Shown piece after piece: positions 1 to 11,992 of a stretch of 64,000 nucleotides of DNA. The DNA comes from Jacaranda mimosifolia (Eukaryota > Streptophyta > Magnoliopsida > Lamiales > Bignoniaceae), in assembly GCA_018894105.1 (NCBI GenBank), contig CM032121.1:23591730-23655729 (forward strand), in the 5' to 3' direction. Numbering within the stretch: position 1 is the first letter of the stretch; each line of letters begins with the position of its first letter. Below the pieces are notes generated by a model that searched no databases, had not been told where the DNA came from, and saw only the letters and a list, made by a program, of their open reading frames with translations. A program made the position numbers and the translations under genes.

Positions 1-46
1 GATTTTTAAATTACTTGTGACTAACACCCAGCAATTTCAACAGAAA

Positions 47-1089
47 ATGCGAGCGAGCATTCAAAACCTAGAGAACCAAATAAGTCAGCTAGCCATCTCA
101 ATAAGTAAGATGGAATCCAAAGGAGAGCTGCCCTCTGAGACAATTGCCAATCCCAATTAGAACGTTAGCACGATTACTTTGAGGAACGATAGGGAGCTAA
201 AAGAACCCAGCAAGAAGACACGAGAAAATACTATTGTGGAAGAAGTGGAGAGAGAGATTGTCATACCCCAAGATTTAGCTGAACATTTGTATGAACCCAA
301 TGGTAAGGTGACAAGCTCATTAGTTGTACACCCTCTCTTTCCTGAAAGGTTTGCTAAATCCAAAAGGCATGAAGAGGAAAAGGAGATTATTGAAACTTTT
401 TGCAAGGTCAAGGTAAATATCCCATTACTTGATGCAATCAAGCAAATACCTCGGCATGCTAAATTTTCAAGAAATTGTGCACAAACAAAAGAAACTTAAA
501 AGGTAATGAAAGAATAAGTGTAGGAGGAAATGTATCAGTAGTGATACAAAGGAAATTTCCCCCTAAATGCAAAGACCCAGGTATGTTTACTATCCCTTGC
601 AAAATTGACAATTTTGGAATTAAAAAGGTCGTGTGCAATCTTGGTGCTTCAATTAATGTCATGCCTCTTTCTGTCTACTCTTCCTTGAATATTAGTCCTT
701 TGAAAGAAATAGGAATAGTTCTTCAACTTGCTGATAGGTTTTTTGTATATCCCGAGGCAGTCTTAGAGGATGTGTTAGTACAAGTTAACAAATTTGTTAA
801 CAAATTTATTTTTCTTGCTGATTTTTATGTACTTAACATGTCTAAAAATAACTCTCCTATTTCATCATAAATACTGTAAGGAAGACCTTTCCTTAGAACC
901 TCTAAGTCGAAAATTGATGTGCATAATGGTACACCCACTATGGAGTTTGATGGTGATGTGATTAAATTTAATATCTATGATACCATGAAATATCCTAGTG
1001 ATGAGTTTTGTGTTTTTGTTGTGGATACTACTGATATTTTAACTCACGAAATCTTTGGTTTGAATGATGATGATAATTTTGTGACTTGA
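47..1089 (+). pseudogene. Broken gag-protease (retropepsin) of Athila-type element
   Basis: The first part (47 to about 480) matches the end of Athila-like gag, with the usual QNLENQISQLA and TITLR phrases. It has an in-frame TAG at 158-160, and the frame shifts near 480. The second part (475-1089) is a retropepsin-like domain: a cysteine-containing strand, the LGASINVMP active-site loop, then a GRPFL strand and a conserved tail ending in TGA at 1087-1089. The catalytic Asp of the usual DLGAS motif reads Asn here (AAT at 637-639). Two more in-frame stops, at 868-870 and 877-879, fall in the stretch that should read LLGRPFL. The protein cannot be made and the protease would be inactive. Confidence 0.8.
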
Positions 1090-1096
1090 GGAATAG

Positions 1097-1240
1097 CTAC
1101 GTCTAGCCAAAGACGTTATAGAGAGGTGCTTTTGGGGAAGCAACCCAAACTTTCAATTTTTCGTTCATTTTTCTTAAAAACAAAAAATTATTTTTCTAGC
1201 ATCTTTAGTTAACTTTATTTTTTTGATGTAGGAGACATCT
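1097..1240 (+). other. Post-pol noncoding segment with small hairpin
   Basis: Just after the broken protease, a perfect 5-bp stem (ACGTC 1099-1103, GACGT 1112-1116) closes an 8-base loop. It is followed by the GGGGAAGCAACCC block that normally lies after integrase in Athila-like elements. Its position directly behind the protease shows where the pol region was lost. Confidence 0.5.
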
Positions 1241-1260
1241 TAAATTAGCATGTGGGTACA

Positions 1261-1640
1261 GTTACTTCAGACAGAAAAGCTTGTCAAACTACCCATGCCC
1301 ATGCCTTGTTCAAGGTCCTCTTCTGGCATGTTTGAATTAGTTGACAAAAAAGCTCTTGAATCTACTGTGCCTATGCCTTGTTCAAGGATCTCTTCTAGCA
1401 TGTTGGAATTATTTGATAGAAAAGCTCTTCAATCTACTCGTACCCGCACCTTGTTCAAGGACCTCTTCTGGCATGTTAGAATTATTTGACAGAAAAGCTA
1501 TTCAATTTACCTGTGCCCATGCCTTTTTCAAGGACCTCTTCTGACATCGTTTGAACTATTTGACAGAAAAGTTCTTCAATCTACCCGTTTCCATGTCTTG
1601 TTTAAGGACCTCTTCTAGCACGTTTGAATTAATTAATAGA
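1261..1640 (+). repeat. Five diverged tandem copies of a ~73-bp unit
   Basis: The anchor TTGTTCAAGG and its variants recur with copy starts near 1301, 1373, 1446, 1519 and 1593, spacing 72-74 bp. Each unit also carries a GACAGAAAAGCTCTTCAATC-like block. Because 73 is not a multiple of three, the short ORFs through the array change frame between copies, so it is probably noncoding. It lies in the 3' noncoding part of the Athila-type element. Confidence 0.85.
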
Positions 1641-1708
1641 AGGACATCGTCTCCTCAGAGGAGTCCCTCTTCCACATTTCTTATGCATTTACATTTTTAT
1701 TTTGAAAC

Positions 1709-1743
1709 ATTGAGGCCAATGTTTGGCTTAAGTGTGGGGGAGG
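1709..1743 (+). other. First polypurine-tract-like module
   Basis: A TTGAGGCCAATG block runs into AAGTGTGGGGGAGG, a form common near the 3' end of Athila-like elements. A second module of the same build sits at 4562-4592 directly before the LTR, so this one is probably an internal or duplicated tract. Confidence 0.55.
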
Positions 1744-2757
1744 AAAATCTGGATTCATTTTGTTCCAAACATGCATGAAATAGCTCTTTATTTTTCTTAT
1801 TTGCTTCCAAAGTATGCTTTGGTTCTTGATTTGTTATTCTTTCTCATTGATCTTTTGCCTCTTTTCGATGCTTGTCCTTGAGGTAACACTTAAATAATTA
1901 GGTTAAATTATAACACATTGTAAGAATGGCATGAATAGTTAAATCCTTGTTTATTACACTTTGACTTGTTGCCTTGTTGGCTAATTTGGATAAAATATGT
2001 ATGAGGGAATTAATGCATACCACCCCTAATAATTGTCATGCATAGCGGGTTAACTTTTTTTAGAATTTGCCTTGATGATCATATTTGGTTTGAATTGTTG
2101 AGTAGAATGTACTAAGACAATGAAAATGGCTAGGTTTGACCATTTAACCCCTTTCAAAAAAAAATAATAAAGCACTGGCTTGATTACTCTGCCAATTACT
2201 AAAATTAAGTGATTATAAGTAGGGATAATAACCATCCACGTTTGTGACCGATTGAGTGATCGGGTGCATTCATCACCAATGTTTGTGTTCGCATAAAAAA
2301 AGTCGGATAACATTCTAGACAAATTATGGCCGACTAAGTGATCGGTGCATTCATTACCAATGTTTGTATTCGGGTAAAAATTTTGGTCCACGTGCTAAAT
2401 TTGGTGCACAAAAAAAAGGGAGATCGAGTAAGGTTTTTCCTTTCATCCTTTATGTTTTCGTGCATTAGGGTTGCTATTTCTCCCTGAAAATGTGATATTG
2501 TTGCATGTTTTTTATAGTTAACCTTCTATGTCTCACCTTGAAATGAACTTAATTAAAAAGTGTTAAATCCCTCTTACATTTCAAGTTCAAAGAGATTATC
2601 AGGGTGGCAGGTTATTTGTGTGACTTATAAGGGTTCTTTATACAAAGTGCATATTCCTGCTTGTGTCTTGATTCAGCCTTCCAAAATCTAATAATTTGAA
2701 TTATATTGGGGACAAGCTGAGAACAGATAGAAGGGATATTGAGAAAGCTTAATAAAT

Positions 2758-4535
2758 GGGTCAATTACATTCACTTCCCTGAGGTTTGGTGTAATTAAAA
2801 AAAAAAAAAAACCCCGTTGTTTTAAAAATTACATTTACCCCCTCCCCCCAACTTTGTATCCATCCAACATTTTAACCCAGCTGTTAGTCAACATCAGGGT
2901 TTTGACCAATCGACGTTAGAAAATTAGGTTAAAATTCCAAAAATTCCCTTAGGGCCATTGACTCCATCTTTTTCCCAGTTTGATTTTTTTTAGTGGACAA
3001 AGATACCCTCAAGAGTGGTATTATAAGATTTTTTTTTTTACTAATTAAGGGTGTATTTTGCTACTATTTTTTTTGTCTGAGGTCATAAATGTAAGAAAAC
3101 AAAGAAGAATCCAGGGTGAATTTAAAATAGTAAATGTATTTCAGATAATTTAATTTTATTCAATTGAATTTAATAAGTAAGAAAAATTAAAAATATAAAT
3201 CAAATCTATCATCTTGGAACATATAATTTTAATAATTGAAATGATATATTCAATAATATTAAAAATAATAAGCATATCTAAAATAATTTAATTAAATTTA
3301 CATCATTAAAATATAACATATTAAATTATGTTAAATATAAATTTATATTGTTAAAATAATCAATAATATTAAAATAGTAATATATATAAAATATTTTAAT
3401 TAAATTAAATTCAATTTAACTAAAAAGTAAAATAAGTAAAAAAATTAAAATAAATTAAATCTATCATGATATATATTTCTAATAATTTTTAAAATAGAAA
3501 AATAATAATGACATCTAAAATAATTTAATTAAGCAATTTTATTAATTAAAAATAGAGTAAAATAAAAATTAAAAAGATAAAAATTTAAATCTATCATCTA
3601 AAAATATAATTTTAATTATATACTTAATAATATTAAAATTATAAACATATATACAATTTAATTAGTTTTATTTACAAATTAAAAAATAAAAAAAATTAAT
3701 ATATGTATTTTTAACCTATATTATTTATTAATTAGAAAATATATATTTTTTAAATTTAATTATATCATTTATTAAAATAATAATCATATCTAAATTAAAA
3801 AAATTTAAATTTTTTAAAAAATTGAAATATTTAAAAAATATTTATTAAACTAATAAATCTCTCCAAAATAAACTTATAAATTTATTAATTAAAATACAAT
3901 AAATAAAAAAAATTAAAAATATATGTTAATTAAATTATTATTAATTTAAAAAGGTATTTTTAAAAAAAAATAAAAAAATAAAATCCTATCCCACTTACTC
4001 CCTTCCCCCACACGGTGCAACTCCTCCCCCCTCCCCTTTTTCTTCTTCCACCTGCTGCCATGGCTGCTTGGGCAGCAAGTAGCAATTCTTCTGCCGCTGC
4101 TGCTGTCGGTAGGGATGGGTGGGGAGGGTGGCCATGATGGTAGCGGTGGGGTTGGTGGTGGGGTGGTATACACAAACACACACATACATATAGTATATTT
4201 GTATATATGTTTGTATATAATATAATATATATGTATATGTGTATATATAAATATATAAATATATTTTTAAAAAATTGAAGGTGATAAAAATATATCAAAT
4301 AAACCCTCATAAATTAAAAAATATTACGAATAGGTACAAGAGTATTTCTATCTTTTGATATTTCTATTAATTTTTAATTTTTTAAATTTTTAACTGAAAG
4401 GTATTTTTGTCATTTTATACTTTCCATCAACATTACATTTTAGTTTGAAAGTTTAGAGGGGTAAATGTAATTTTCAAAACAATGATTTTTTTGTTGATTA
4501 TGCCAAACCTCAAGGGAGGTTGATGTAATTGACCT
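2758..4535. mobile_element. Non-autonomous Mutator-like (MULE) TIR element
   Basis: The ends are long terminal inverted repeats: GGTCAATTACATTCAC at the left mirrors GATGTAATTGACC at the right, and the match continues for roughly 100 bp through the GAGGTTTGG and AAATTACATTTACCCC blocks. A perfect 9-bp TSD, TTAATAAAT, flanks it (2749-2757 and 4536-4544), as expected for MULEs. The arms are very AT-rich. The centre (about 3985-4165) is a sharply bounded GC-rich core that begins C-rich and ends G-rich. I see no transposase. It is inserted in the 3' noncoding part of the Athila-type element. Confidence 0.8.
3985..4165. other. GC-rich core of MULE-like element
   Basis: About 180 bp of GC-rich DNA inside AT-rich arms. 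The left side is C-rich (CCCTTCCCCCACAC, CTCCTCCCCCCTCCCC) and the right side G-rich (GGGTGGGGAGGGTGG, GGTGGTGGGGTGG), so the two sides could pair. It is followed by a CA/TA microsatellite. Small minus-strand ORFs pass through it, but none looks like a known protein. Confidence 0.6.
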
Positions 4536-4580
4536 TTAATAAATTGAGGCTATTGTATGCTTGAGGAAAAGCATTGTCTA

Positions 4581-5842
4581 AGTACGGGGGGATTTTTAAG
4601 TTGCATTTTTGTTATTTAATTTGTATAATTTTCCTTTATGATTAATAATAAAAATGCTTAATTGTTGAATTTTAACTTTTATTTTATATTTTGTGAAGCA
4701 AATTGAAAATTCGAGTTAAATGCAGTTGAAAATTGAGTATTTAACATGCTTGGAGCAAAAATCGTATTCCTGATGAGACGAGAAATGGTAGAAGGAAATA
4801 ATTCAAGTGTGGACGTGTTTTGCTTCCCAGGACTTCATGCAAATTTAATTAGGAAGCATTCAATTTCTTTTGGCAGTTGTACATTTTTGGGATGTTTTAA
4901 TTTATATTTCTTTAATTAGGAGAATTTAAGTTTCCCTACTTTGGTAGGACTCTTAATTAGTTTCTCAATTGTATTAGAAGTAGTAGGCTATTTATAGGAA
5001 ACTAGGACTTTCATAGGAAGCTTAATTTGATATCTTTTCATTCAGCATATTTTATTTTCCTGTATTTTTCTTCTCTCCATGGGTTGCTAAACTCCTTTTC
5101 CAGCTTAAGAGATTATTGAAGTTTGGATTCTTCAGTATTTGTGAAATCTAAATAATTGATTCATATGTTTGATTTCTTGAGTTACGATTATTTAGGTTTA
5201 TTGAATTTATGGCCCAAATTTGATAGTTTAGAATATTTGTTCTGACAATTAAAACGTTAAATCTGTAATTATTTAATTGTTCTAATGCTTGTGACAAATA
5301 ACATAATTATGCATGGGGATATGCATGATTTATGTTATATGGATAAATAATCTAGTTTAAATGAACCCCGCTTGTGTGTATTTGTTGGCTAGGACTATGT
5401 CTCTCTAATTTTTAATGATGTTGATAAATTGAATCCTAGGAACGTTTCTTTAGGGTTGTTTATTGGCAAGGGAAATAACTAATGAGCTTTTTTTAGTTAT
5501 GAGATAGTAAGGAGAAATTAGTTATTAGGGCATTCGAGAAACTATATCCAGTCTATTCAAGAAAAAGAAAATTTATCTCTGCATCAATGATCAAATTTGT
5601 GAACCAAACTGAGATTTTTACGTTAGGCTAGATTTCATTTTCATTTATTTTTTATTTGATTTATTTTACTTTTTAAAATTCTAATTCTTTCGTTTCATAA
5701 AAATCCCCCTCTTTATATTTTATTAATAAACTTAAAAAAAATAAAATTTACCAATCCTTATGGATTACGACCCTACTCACCACTAATTACAAATCATATC
5801 TTTAGAGTAGGTATTTATTTTTGTTGGATTCGACACCCATCA
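4581..5842 (+). repeat. Second polypurine tract and 3' LTR of Athila-type element
   Basis: TTGAGGAAAAGCATTG leads into AGTACGGGGGGA (4581-4592), the usual tract before an Athila LTR. The LTR then runs about 1.25 kb to GACACCCATCA. Near its end it carries the CCAATCC..GGATTACGACCCTACTCACC block seen in this lineage. The first bases read TTTTTAAG, where a TG start is expected, so the 5' boundary is approximate. Confidence 0.6.
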
Positions 5843-5874
5843 CATATCCTCTATTTTTCTCACTCTTCCTTTCA

Positions 5875-5875
5875 C

Positions 5876-5920
<45 letters not shown>
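5875..5920. repeat. (TA)n(TG)n microsatellite
   Basis: Alternating TA followed by TG dinucleotides, just downstream of the Athila-type LTR end. Confidence 0.95.
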
Positions 5921-6860
5921 AAAATGTTCAAATCTTACTAATTAATTTTTTTTTAATATTTATGTTTACAAATTTATTAAATTTGCATTTCTATTTAAAT
6001 TATAAATATTTATATTTCTGCAAAAAAAATTTGAAAAATATAAAAATTATAATTAATTAAAGTTTTTATTTTTGTTTAATTTCATTGAAGAATAAAAAAA
6101 AATTAGTATTTCATTTAAGAAATAATGCCAAGTAATTTTGAACTATGTATTATCGCAGTACCTAACTAAACTCGAATGCATAAAAAATTATCATTAGTCA
6201 TTTTTTTGATATATTATTTTTTGATGAATTATATATATTAATAAAATTTTTTTGCTAAATTATAATGTTTTATTCTATATCTTGCTAAACTTAATAAATT
6301 ATTAAAAATTTATTTATATTAATTTTTAAAAAATATAAAATAAATATTTTAGCAACTTTTAAATAATATTAAAATATTTTAATTGGTAAGAAACTCTATA
6401 ATAAATATAAGTTAAACTTTTTCATCTAAAAATGTAGTTTTATAAATTAATGTAGCCTTATATTACAAAGCAAATTCATTATATAATCATGTCATTTTTC
6501 CATAAAATAATTCCAGCATTTAAAGATAAATTATTGCAATTTTTTTTTTCATTATTCCCCAACTAAACATGTTTTTTATTTTTGATTTTTTGGATTAATT
6601 ATTATTTTTTGGACAAGTTATATAAATTAATCAATTTTTTGATAAATTATAAAAATTATTCATTTTGCCTATAAATTATATAAATTATTTTTATTTAAAC
6701 AACTGAGTTTAAATAATTTAATTATTAATTTTCCTCTATAATATGATTATTTTATTTTCATACTTATAAATAGTTTCATCCAAATAGTACATATATAATA
6801 CAAATAAATTATTTTAAAAAATATGTAAATTAAATTATTTACACTCACATACCAATCTTT

Positions 6861-6920
6861 ACACACACGCACGCGCGCGCGCACACACACACACACACAC
6901 ACATACATACATATATATAC
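6861..6920. repeat. (AC)n(GC)n(AC)n(AT)n compound microsatellite
   Basis: AC repeats interrupted by CGCGCGCG, then CATA and TA units. The alternating purine-pyrimidine run could adopt Z-DNA. Confidence 0.95.
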
Positions 6921-7670
6921 ACCAATCATCATCTATAAATAACATGTATGTATTATATACATACATATATATATATGATACAATTATTTCACCCTACAAA
7001 TCTAATAAAAAAGTAATTGATTTAACATTTACAATAAAAAATTTCTTTTACAAAATATTCCCAAACAAACCATTTTCTGCATTTCCTCAAAACGAAAACA
7101 AACACTTAACACATTTGCAATCTTAACTCACTAAACATCTTCTCCCAAAATATTTTTAAAAAAATGCCCAAAACATAACTAAACAAAGCCCAAGAAATGG
7201 AATTAATCTCTTATTAATAAAAAAAGGATTTCTCATTAATACGATAATAATTTTTATTTATATGTATTACGAGACAAAGTTATATATTATATGTATATCA
7301 TAGAAACAACTTAGTAGTGACAAACCAAATATTTTAGGTTATCATAATTGGTGATATATGGACAATGACTATAAAATAATTACTACAATTTGTGACAAAA
7401 ATAATTAATAAAAAATGAGTTTGTGAAAAATGATTGTTAATAATTATAATTCAAGTACAAGTTTATCATTATTAAACTTATAAAAATGTTTCTTGTAATA
7501 AAATAAATTTTTTGATCATTTAATGATACGGGAGATAGAGAGAATCTTGATTGGAGCTATCTTCTGAAAAATATTCACATATGGGAAATATTTAATTCTT
7601 ATCATTTAGATAATAAGTTTTATCTTTTAGATTCTTTTCTTTTTAGATAAACATTATATTTTGAATTTTT

Positions 7671-7757
7671 ATTATCTTTTAGGAGTTAGATATTATTTTA
7701 TATTATCTTTTAAAGAATTAGGTGTTATTTTATATTACCTTTTAGGGAGTTAAGAGT
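7671..7757 (+). repeat. Tandem repeat, 31-32-bp unit, about 2.7 copies
   Basis: Units begin ATTATCTTTTAGGAGTTAG, ATTATCTTTTAAAGAATTAG and ATTACCTTTTAGGGAGTTAA at 7671, 7702 and 7734. A TATA-like AATAAATAGG follows near 7825, so this may be part of an old LTR whose limits I cannot fix. Confidence 0.7.
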
Positions 7758-7870
7758 CTTAGAAATAAGCATGAATTTCTCATATTCCTATCTTTTGGAG
7801 CACTAGGATTCTTCAATAGGCCAATAAATAGGTTCACATATATAGTTTGTCAAACACAACTTGAGCAATA

Positions 7871-7874
<4 letters not shown>

Positions 7875-7945
<71 letters not shown>
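7875..7945. repeat. (CT)n(TA)n(CA)n compound microsatellite
   Basis: Three adjoining dinucleotide runs, CT then TA then CA. Confidence 0.95.
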
Positions 7946-8334
7946 GAGAAGGTTCCTTACTTTGTTTTAAGGCTTATCGTATGCATACTTTCTTTTATTT
8001 AAGTTACTTGTGTAATTGCTTTTTTTTTTCCTTTTTCTTTCCTCCCAGATTTTCCCCGTTGCTTCACTTAATAGGTATAATTAATAATAATTGTCAATTT
8101 ATTCTTGTTTTTTAATGCAAGGAATTTAATTCAATATATCTATACTATTATATATAGCATAACGGTGTGGGATCCATAATTATGCAATTTTGATTTCAAT
8201 TCTATAATTTTGGCCAAATGTCAAATTCTTAAAATTTTGAGTTTTTTATTCAGTTAAAAAAAAATTCATTGGTTATTTTTTTCCCTTTTACATCTCATTT
8301 TAATACGATCAACTTATCTATTATAACTAAAATA

Positions 8335-9003
8335 CAATGTTTTGAAAATCAGATCAGACTGGTGGCCGAAGGCTAGTCCAGTCCGGTTGAAGCATAAAAA
8401 TCAATGTAGTGAAAATCAATCAAAACTGGTGAAAATCGGTCAAAAATCAATTTTTTTTAATTTAAAAAATTATTTTTTTAAAAAAATGAAAAAGTAAAAA
8501 AAGAAAAGAGAAATTATGAGTTGAAGATGATGATTAAAGATTTTGGACATATAATTTTTTGAAACATAAATTTCAAGAAAAGAAATTTAATGAAGTGGTA
8601 GTTATATGTGAATGCTTATGCTTAATTTGTTATTTTATTTTGTTTAATTTCTCTTAGATTGTGTTGAATATTTAGCATAGAAGAATTTATTTTTATTTGG
8701 AGTTGAAGCATGAAACAAATGATTACTTAAATTAATGTAAAATATTATTTTTTATTTATTTATAGTTGACTAATTGTGAAATAGTATTATTTTCTAAAAA
8801 ATGTACTTAAGAATAAATAAGTTGAAATTTTTTTAAATAATATTCTTTCAATATCAGTTGGAAGTTTTATTTTTTATTAATATAAAAATATTATATATTT
8901 TTATAAAATTAAACATAATTATTACTTTATTATGATATCATATCGGTTGAACCAGTAACTAATAACATCAGGTTCTTTGTCCAGTCCGATTTTGAAAACA
9001 TTG
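8335..9003. mobile_element. Non-autonomous hAT-type element
   Basis: The termini CAATGTTTTGAAAATC and GATTTTGAAAACATTG are perfect 16-bp inverted repeats. A perfect 8-bp TSD, CTAAAATA, flanks the element (8327-8334 and 9004-9011). Subterminal GTCCAGTCCGG and GTCCAGTCCGA words occur near the two ends. The 8-bp TSD points to the hAT superfamily. No transposase is encoded. Confidence 0.8.
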
Positions 9004-11324
9004 CTAAAATATCATATTGTGTTTATTCAGAATTGCAATATAGATTTCTATCTCATAAGATAATTCAAAAAATATCTATAGATCATATTTTTATCTGACT
9101 GAATAAGTTTAAAATTTAAAAAATATTTTATAAGCATCATATTAAGCACTCTTATCACAAAATTCTATTTTATTAATTTAATTTATCATAAGATTAATAG
9201 ATAAATATTTTATTTATTTTATATATAAATTTTATTATTCTACAGTTATTCTTTTTACATTTCATTTCTACATTATTCGAAGTACAATTCTATATTTTTA
9301 ACTGTAAGACTTCTTTCCAATTAGAATAATATAATGATGTTTCATTTTTTCTTTTTAATTAATTTAAAGTTCAATTCACAAAAAAAATTTAATATTTTTT
9401 TTGAAACACATCTTTATATTGTTTTTGTTTTGTTTTTATTCTAAATTAATTAGATACTTTTCTAATATATTTAAATATTTTATCAATATTATTACTTTAT
9501 TATTTCCTCAACATTTATTTAAAATTAAAGTTCTTATGGGAAACTTAGGATTGTAATTTTTATATTACTTAAAATTATCAGCATACAGTACTTTTTTATT
9601 CAATTAATTGTATTTTATATATTTATTTTCAATAATATTTTTAAATATTTTTGTATGTTCATATAAGAATTTATTTTTTGATATTGAATTTTTATGTTAT
9701 TACTATTCTAGTTGCAGTGCTCTCAATTTATCTAGACAAAAAAGATTATATATACATCATATTTGAATAATATACCTTGAATAATGTGATGTGAAATATT
9801 TAAAAATATTATAATTTATTAAGTTGTTGAAATTATTCCAATTTTTTTATTCAAATAAATGAAGAAATACTATATATTTTTCTATATAAAATATTCATTA
9901 AATTTATTAACACTTGATTTACCCATTTCTAATTATGTGCAGAAAAGAAAGAATTTTTTTTTTTTTCACTTTTTCTATATAAGATCATGTGCTTTGATAA
10001 GTCTATTTCGATTAGTGGAATATTTACTTATTTATAATATTTTTTATAAGAAAATTATTTTATTTTTCTTTAATAAATAAATTATTATAAAAAATATGTA
10101 TATATAGATACTTTTACACAATGGATATATTTCATATTGAGTAATTTACACTTTGATAATATTAACTATCAAAAATTAAATGAATATACGAAAATTATGA
10201 GCTCTAATAAATATTAATATATTTTTTAGTTAAAGAGTGAGAATTTTTTCTTTTTAATTTAATCATACATTTTTATCCAAAAAAACCTTAAAATTTTATC
10301 CCAAAAAAGTAGTTGATAACTTAACAAAACAACAACCATTTTTTCATATTTAATGGTTTTTTTTTTTTTTTTTGGTATTTATATAGATACAATCACATTA
10401 TTTTTAGTTGAAGTAATATAATACTCAAATATTTCTAATCAAAAAATTAATAAATAAATAAAATATATTCAATCATTTGATCAAATAAATTATTTTTATT
10501 TATTAATTAAATCATTATTTTCTAGCCAACTTCAAAAGAAAAATTAAAATACTTAGCAATCATAATTATCTCTTAACATTGTAACTTACTCAAAAAAATT
10601 TACAACTTATTTATCACTTATGAAAAAGATAAAGAAATATTTATGTAAAATATCATATCATCACTTCTTTATTAAAGAATTAGAAGTTTCAGAAATGAAT
10701 AATTATAAATTAATTGATATACAATTCCTCAATTCATCAAAGTCTTTAAAATTCAAGTATTTTTATAATCATATTTTAGATATGTAAAATATTTTTAAAT
10801 AAAATTATATATATAGAATGTAACAAATTTATTTCAAATATAAATAGTTACTTTTTACAACAACTATAAACTCTTAACTCTATTTTTATATTATTAATTT
10901 AAATCTTTTAGTTTTTTAGCAATATAATAATGGAGAACTTATTTTCAATTATTTGAAATAAATTCTTTTATATGAGACACATATATAGTTGACATAGTTG
11001 AAAATTTTCAAAAAATTGATAAATGACCATTTAAATAGCAAATGATATCAATTGTTTTTTTGAAATATATTTAATTATACTATTTTATAATTATATTGCG
11101 TACATTTATTTTAATATTTTTGCTTATAATAATTCGTAAAAATATTTTTACATGGATTAATGATGTAAGATCAAAAAAAAATTGATTGAAAGTTAGAATC
11201 CGTTTAATTATTTGTAATTTTTATATTATAATTATAAAAGAAACTTATGAGAGATTGATAATTTATTTTAAATTGAATAAATACTAAAATTTTACATATT
11301 ATTTTATTCAAGTACATAATATAT

Positions 11325-11992
11325 TGATGATTGTCAGATTTGTCAGTCGATGGATTGGGCTCAGGACCAGTGTAGTCGACTAGAATAGGTAGTGAAATTG
11401 CTAAAGGATTGTAATGGGGTATTTATAGTCTATCTTAAGAGGTTAAGATGTTCATGATATCTTTGCTTGTACAGAGAGGACCTTCGTCCTACTTGAGAAC
11501 CTTTTAAGTCTTCTTCCTTTTGTGTACTTCTCTAAGTGCTGCCTCTTCATTCTCTTTAGGACATGGATGAGATCTCCACATTTAATGTGGAGGCAGAATG
11601 GTGGTACAGTGGAGATATGCACCATAAATGCAGCTACACGCCGCCTGTCAACGCATTTAATGCGGCAGAGTGGTGGTTGTGACACATTCAATGCAACTAT
11701 GACTGGTGGTGTGGGACTGCTTTATGTTTCTCTGATTGACCTCCTGTGGTCGAGATTTTTCCTTGTTTGCGAGTCATCTAGCTCCGCCCTGGTCGAGGTA
11801 ACGGGACTTTCTTGGGTTCGAAGGCCTTCAGCTGATGGTTTAATAATCACTCTCCGGTTGATCAACCATGCTTAGGTTGACTAAAAGGATGCTGGTGTGT
11901 TGAGCTGGTGAAATGGCCCAACGAGGATTTGGGCCAGATCGATCATCTGGTCAATTGTTAGTGGGTTGGGCCTGTTCGGTTATCCCATATCA
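11325..11992 (-). repeat. Solo LTR related to the Tat-like element at 46903
   Basis: It begins TGATGATTG and ends CCCATATCA, with a 5-bp TSD TATAT on both sides (11320-11324, 11993-11997). Its reverse complement starts TGATATGGGATAAC, like TGATATGGGTATAA at 46903 and 63676. It also shares an internal word near TTTAATGCAAC and a TATA-like TATTTATAG. No internal retrotransposon sequence remains, so it probably formed by recombination between two LTRs. Confidence 0.75.

Larger units (their letters stand above)
1..5842 (+). mobile_element. Athila-type Ty3/gypsy retrotransposon, 3' portion
   Basis: The segment starts inside gag and ends with an LTR tail typical of Athila-like elements (a GGATTCGACC-type block, then GACACCCATCA at 5832-5842). 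Order on the plus strand: end of gag, retropepsin, post-pol hairpin, tandem repeats, first polypurine tract, noncoding spacer with a MULE-like insertion, second polypurine tract, 3' LTR. Reverse transcriptase, RNase H and integrase are absent: the reading frame goes from protease straight into the post-pol region. The 5' LTR and primer binding site lie outside the window, so the TSD cannot be tested. Assignment to Athila rests on recognised protein phrases and the LTR tail, not on a search. Confidence 0.75.
5843..8138. other. AT-rich spacer with microsatellites
   Basis: I see no gene. The stretch holds three microsatellites (listed separately), a short tandem repeat at 7671-7757, and between 7310 and 7500 several GTGACAA-type words that could be a remnant of a CACTA subterminal region. 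A tract ending near 7190 (AAACATAACTAAACAAAGCCC) looks like the end of a small TIR element, but I could not find its partner. Confidence 0.6.

Noticed and set aside
3946..4310. Overlapping minus-strand ORFs with Pro-rich and basic protein
   Set aside because: They lie across the GC-rich core and microsatellite of a MULE-like element; composition explains them and no domain is visible.
6861..6920. CRISPR-like or coding reading of the AC/GC repeat
   Set aside because: It is a plain dinucleotide microsatellite without spacers.
11452..11875. ORFs of 79 and 117 codons
   Set aside because: They fall inside a solo LTR bounded by a perfect TSD and are not conserved-looking proteins.
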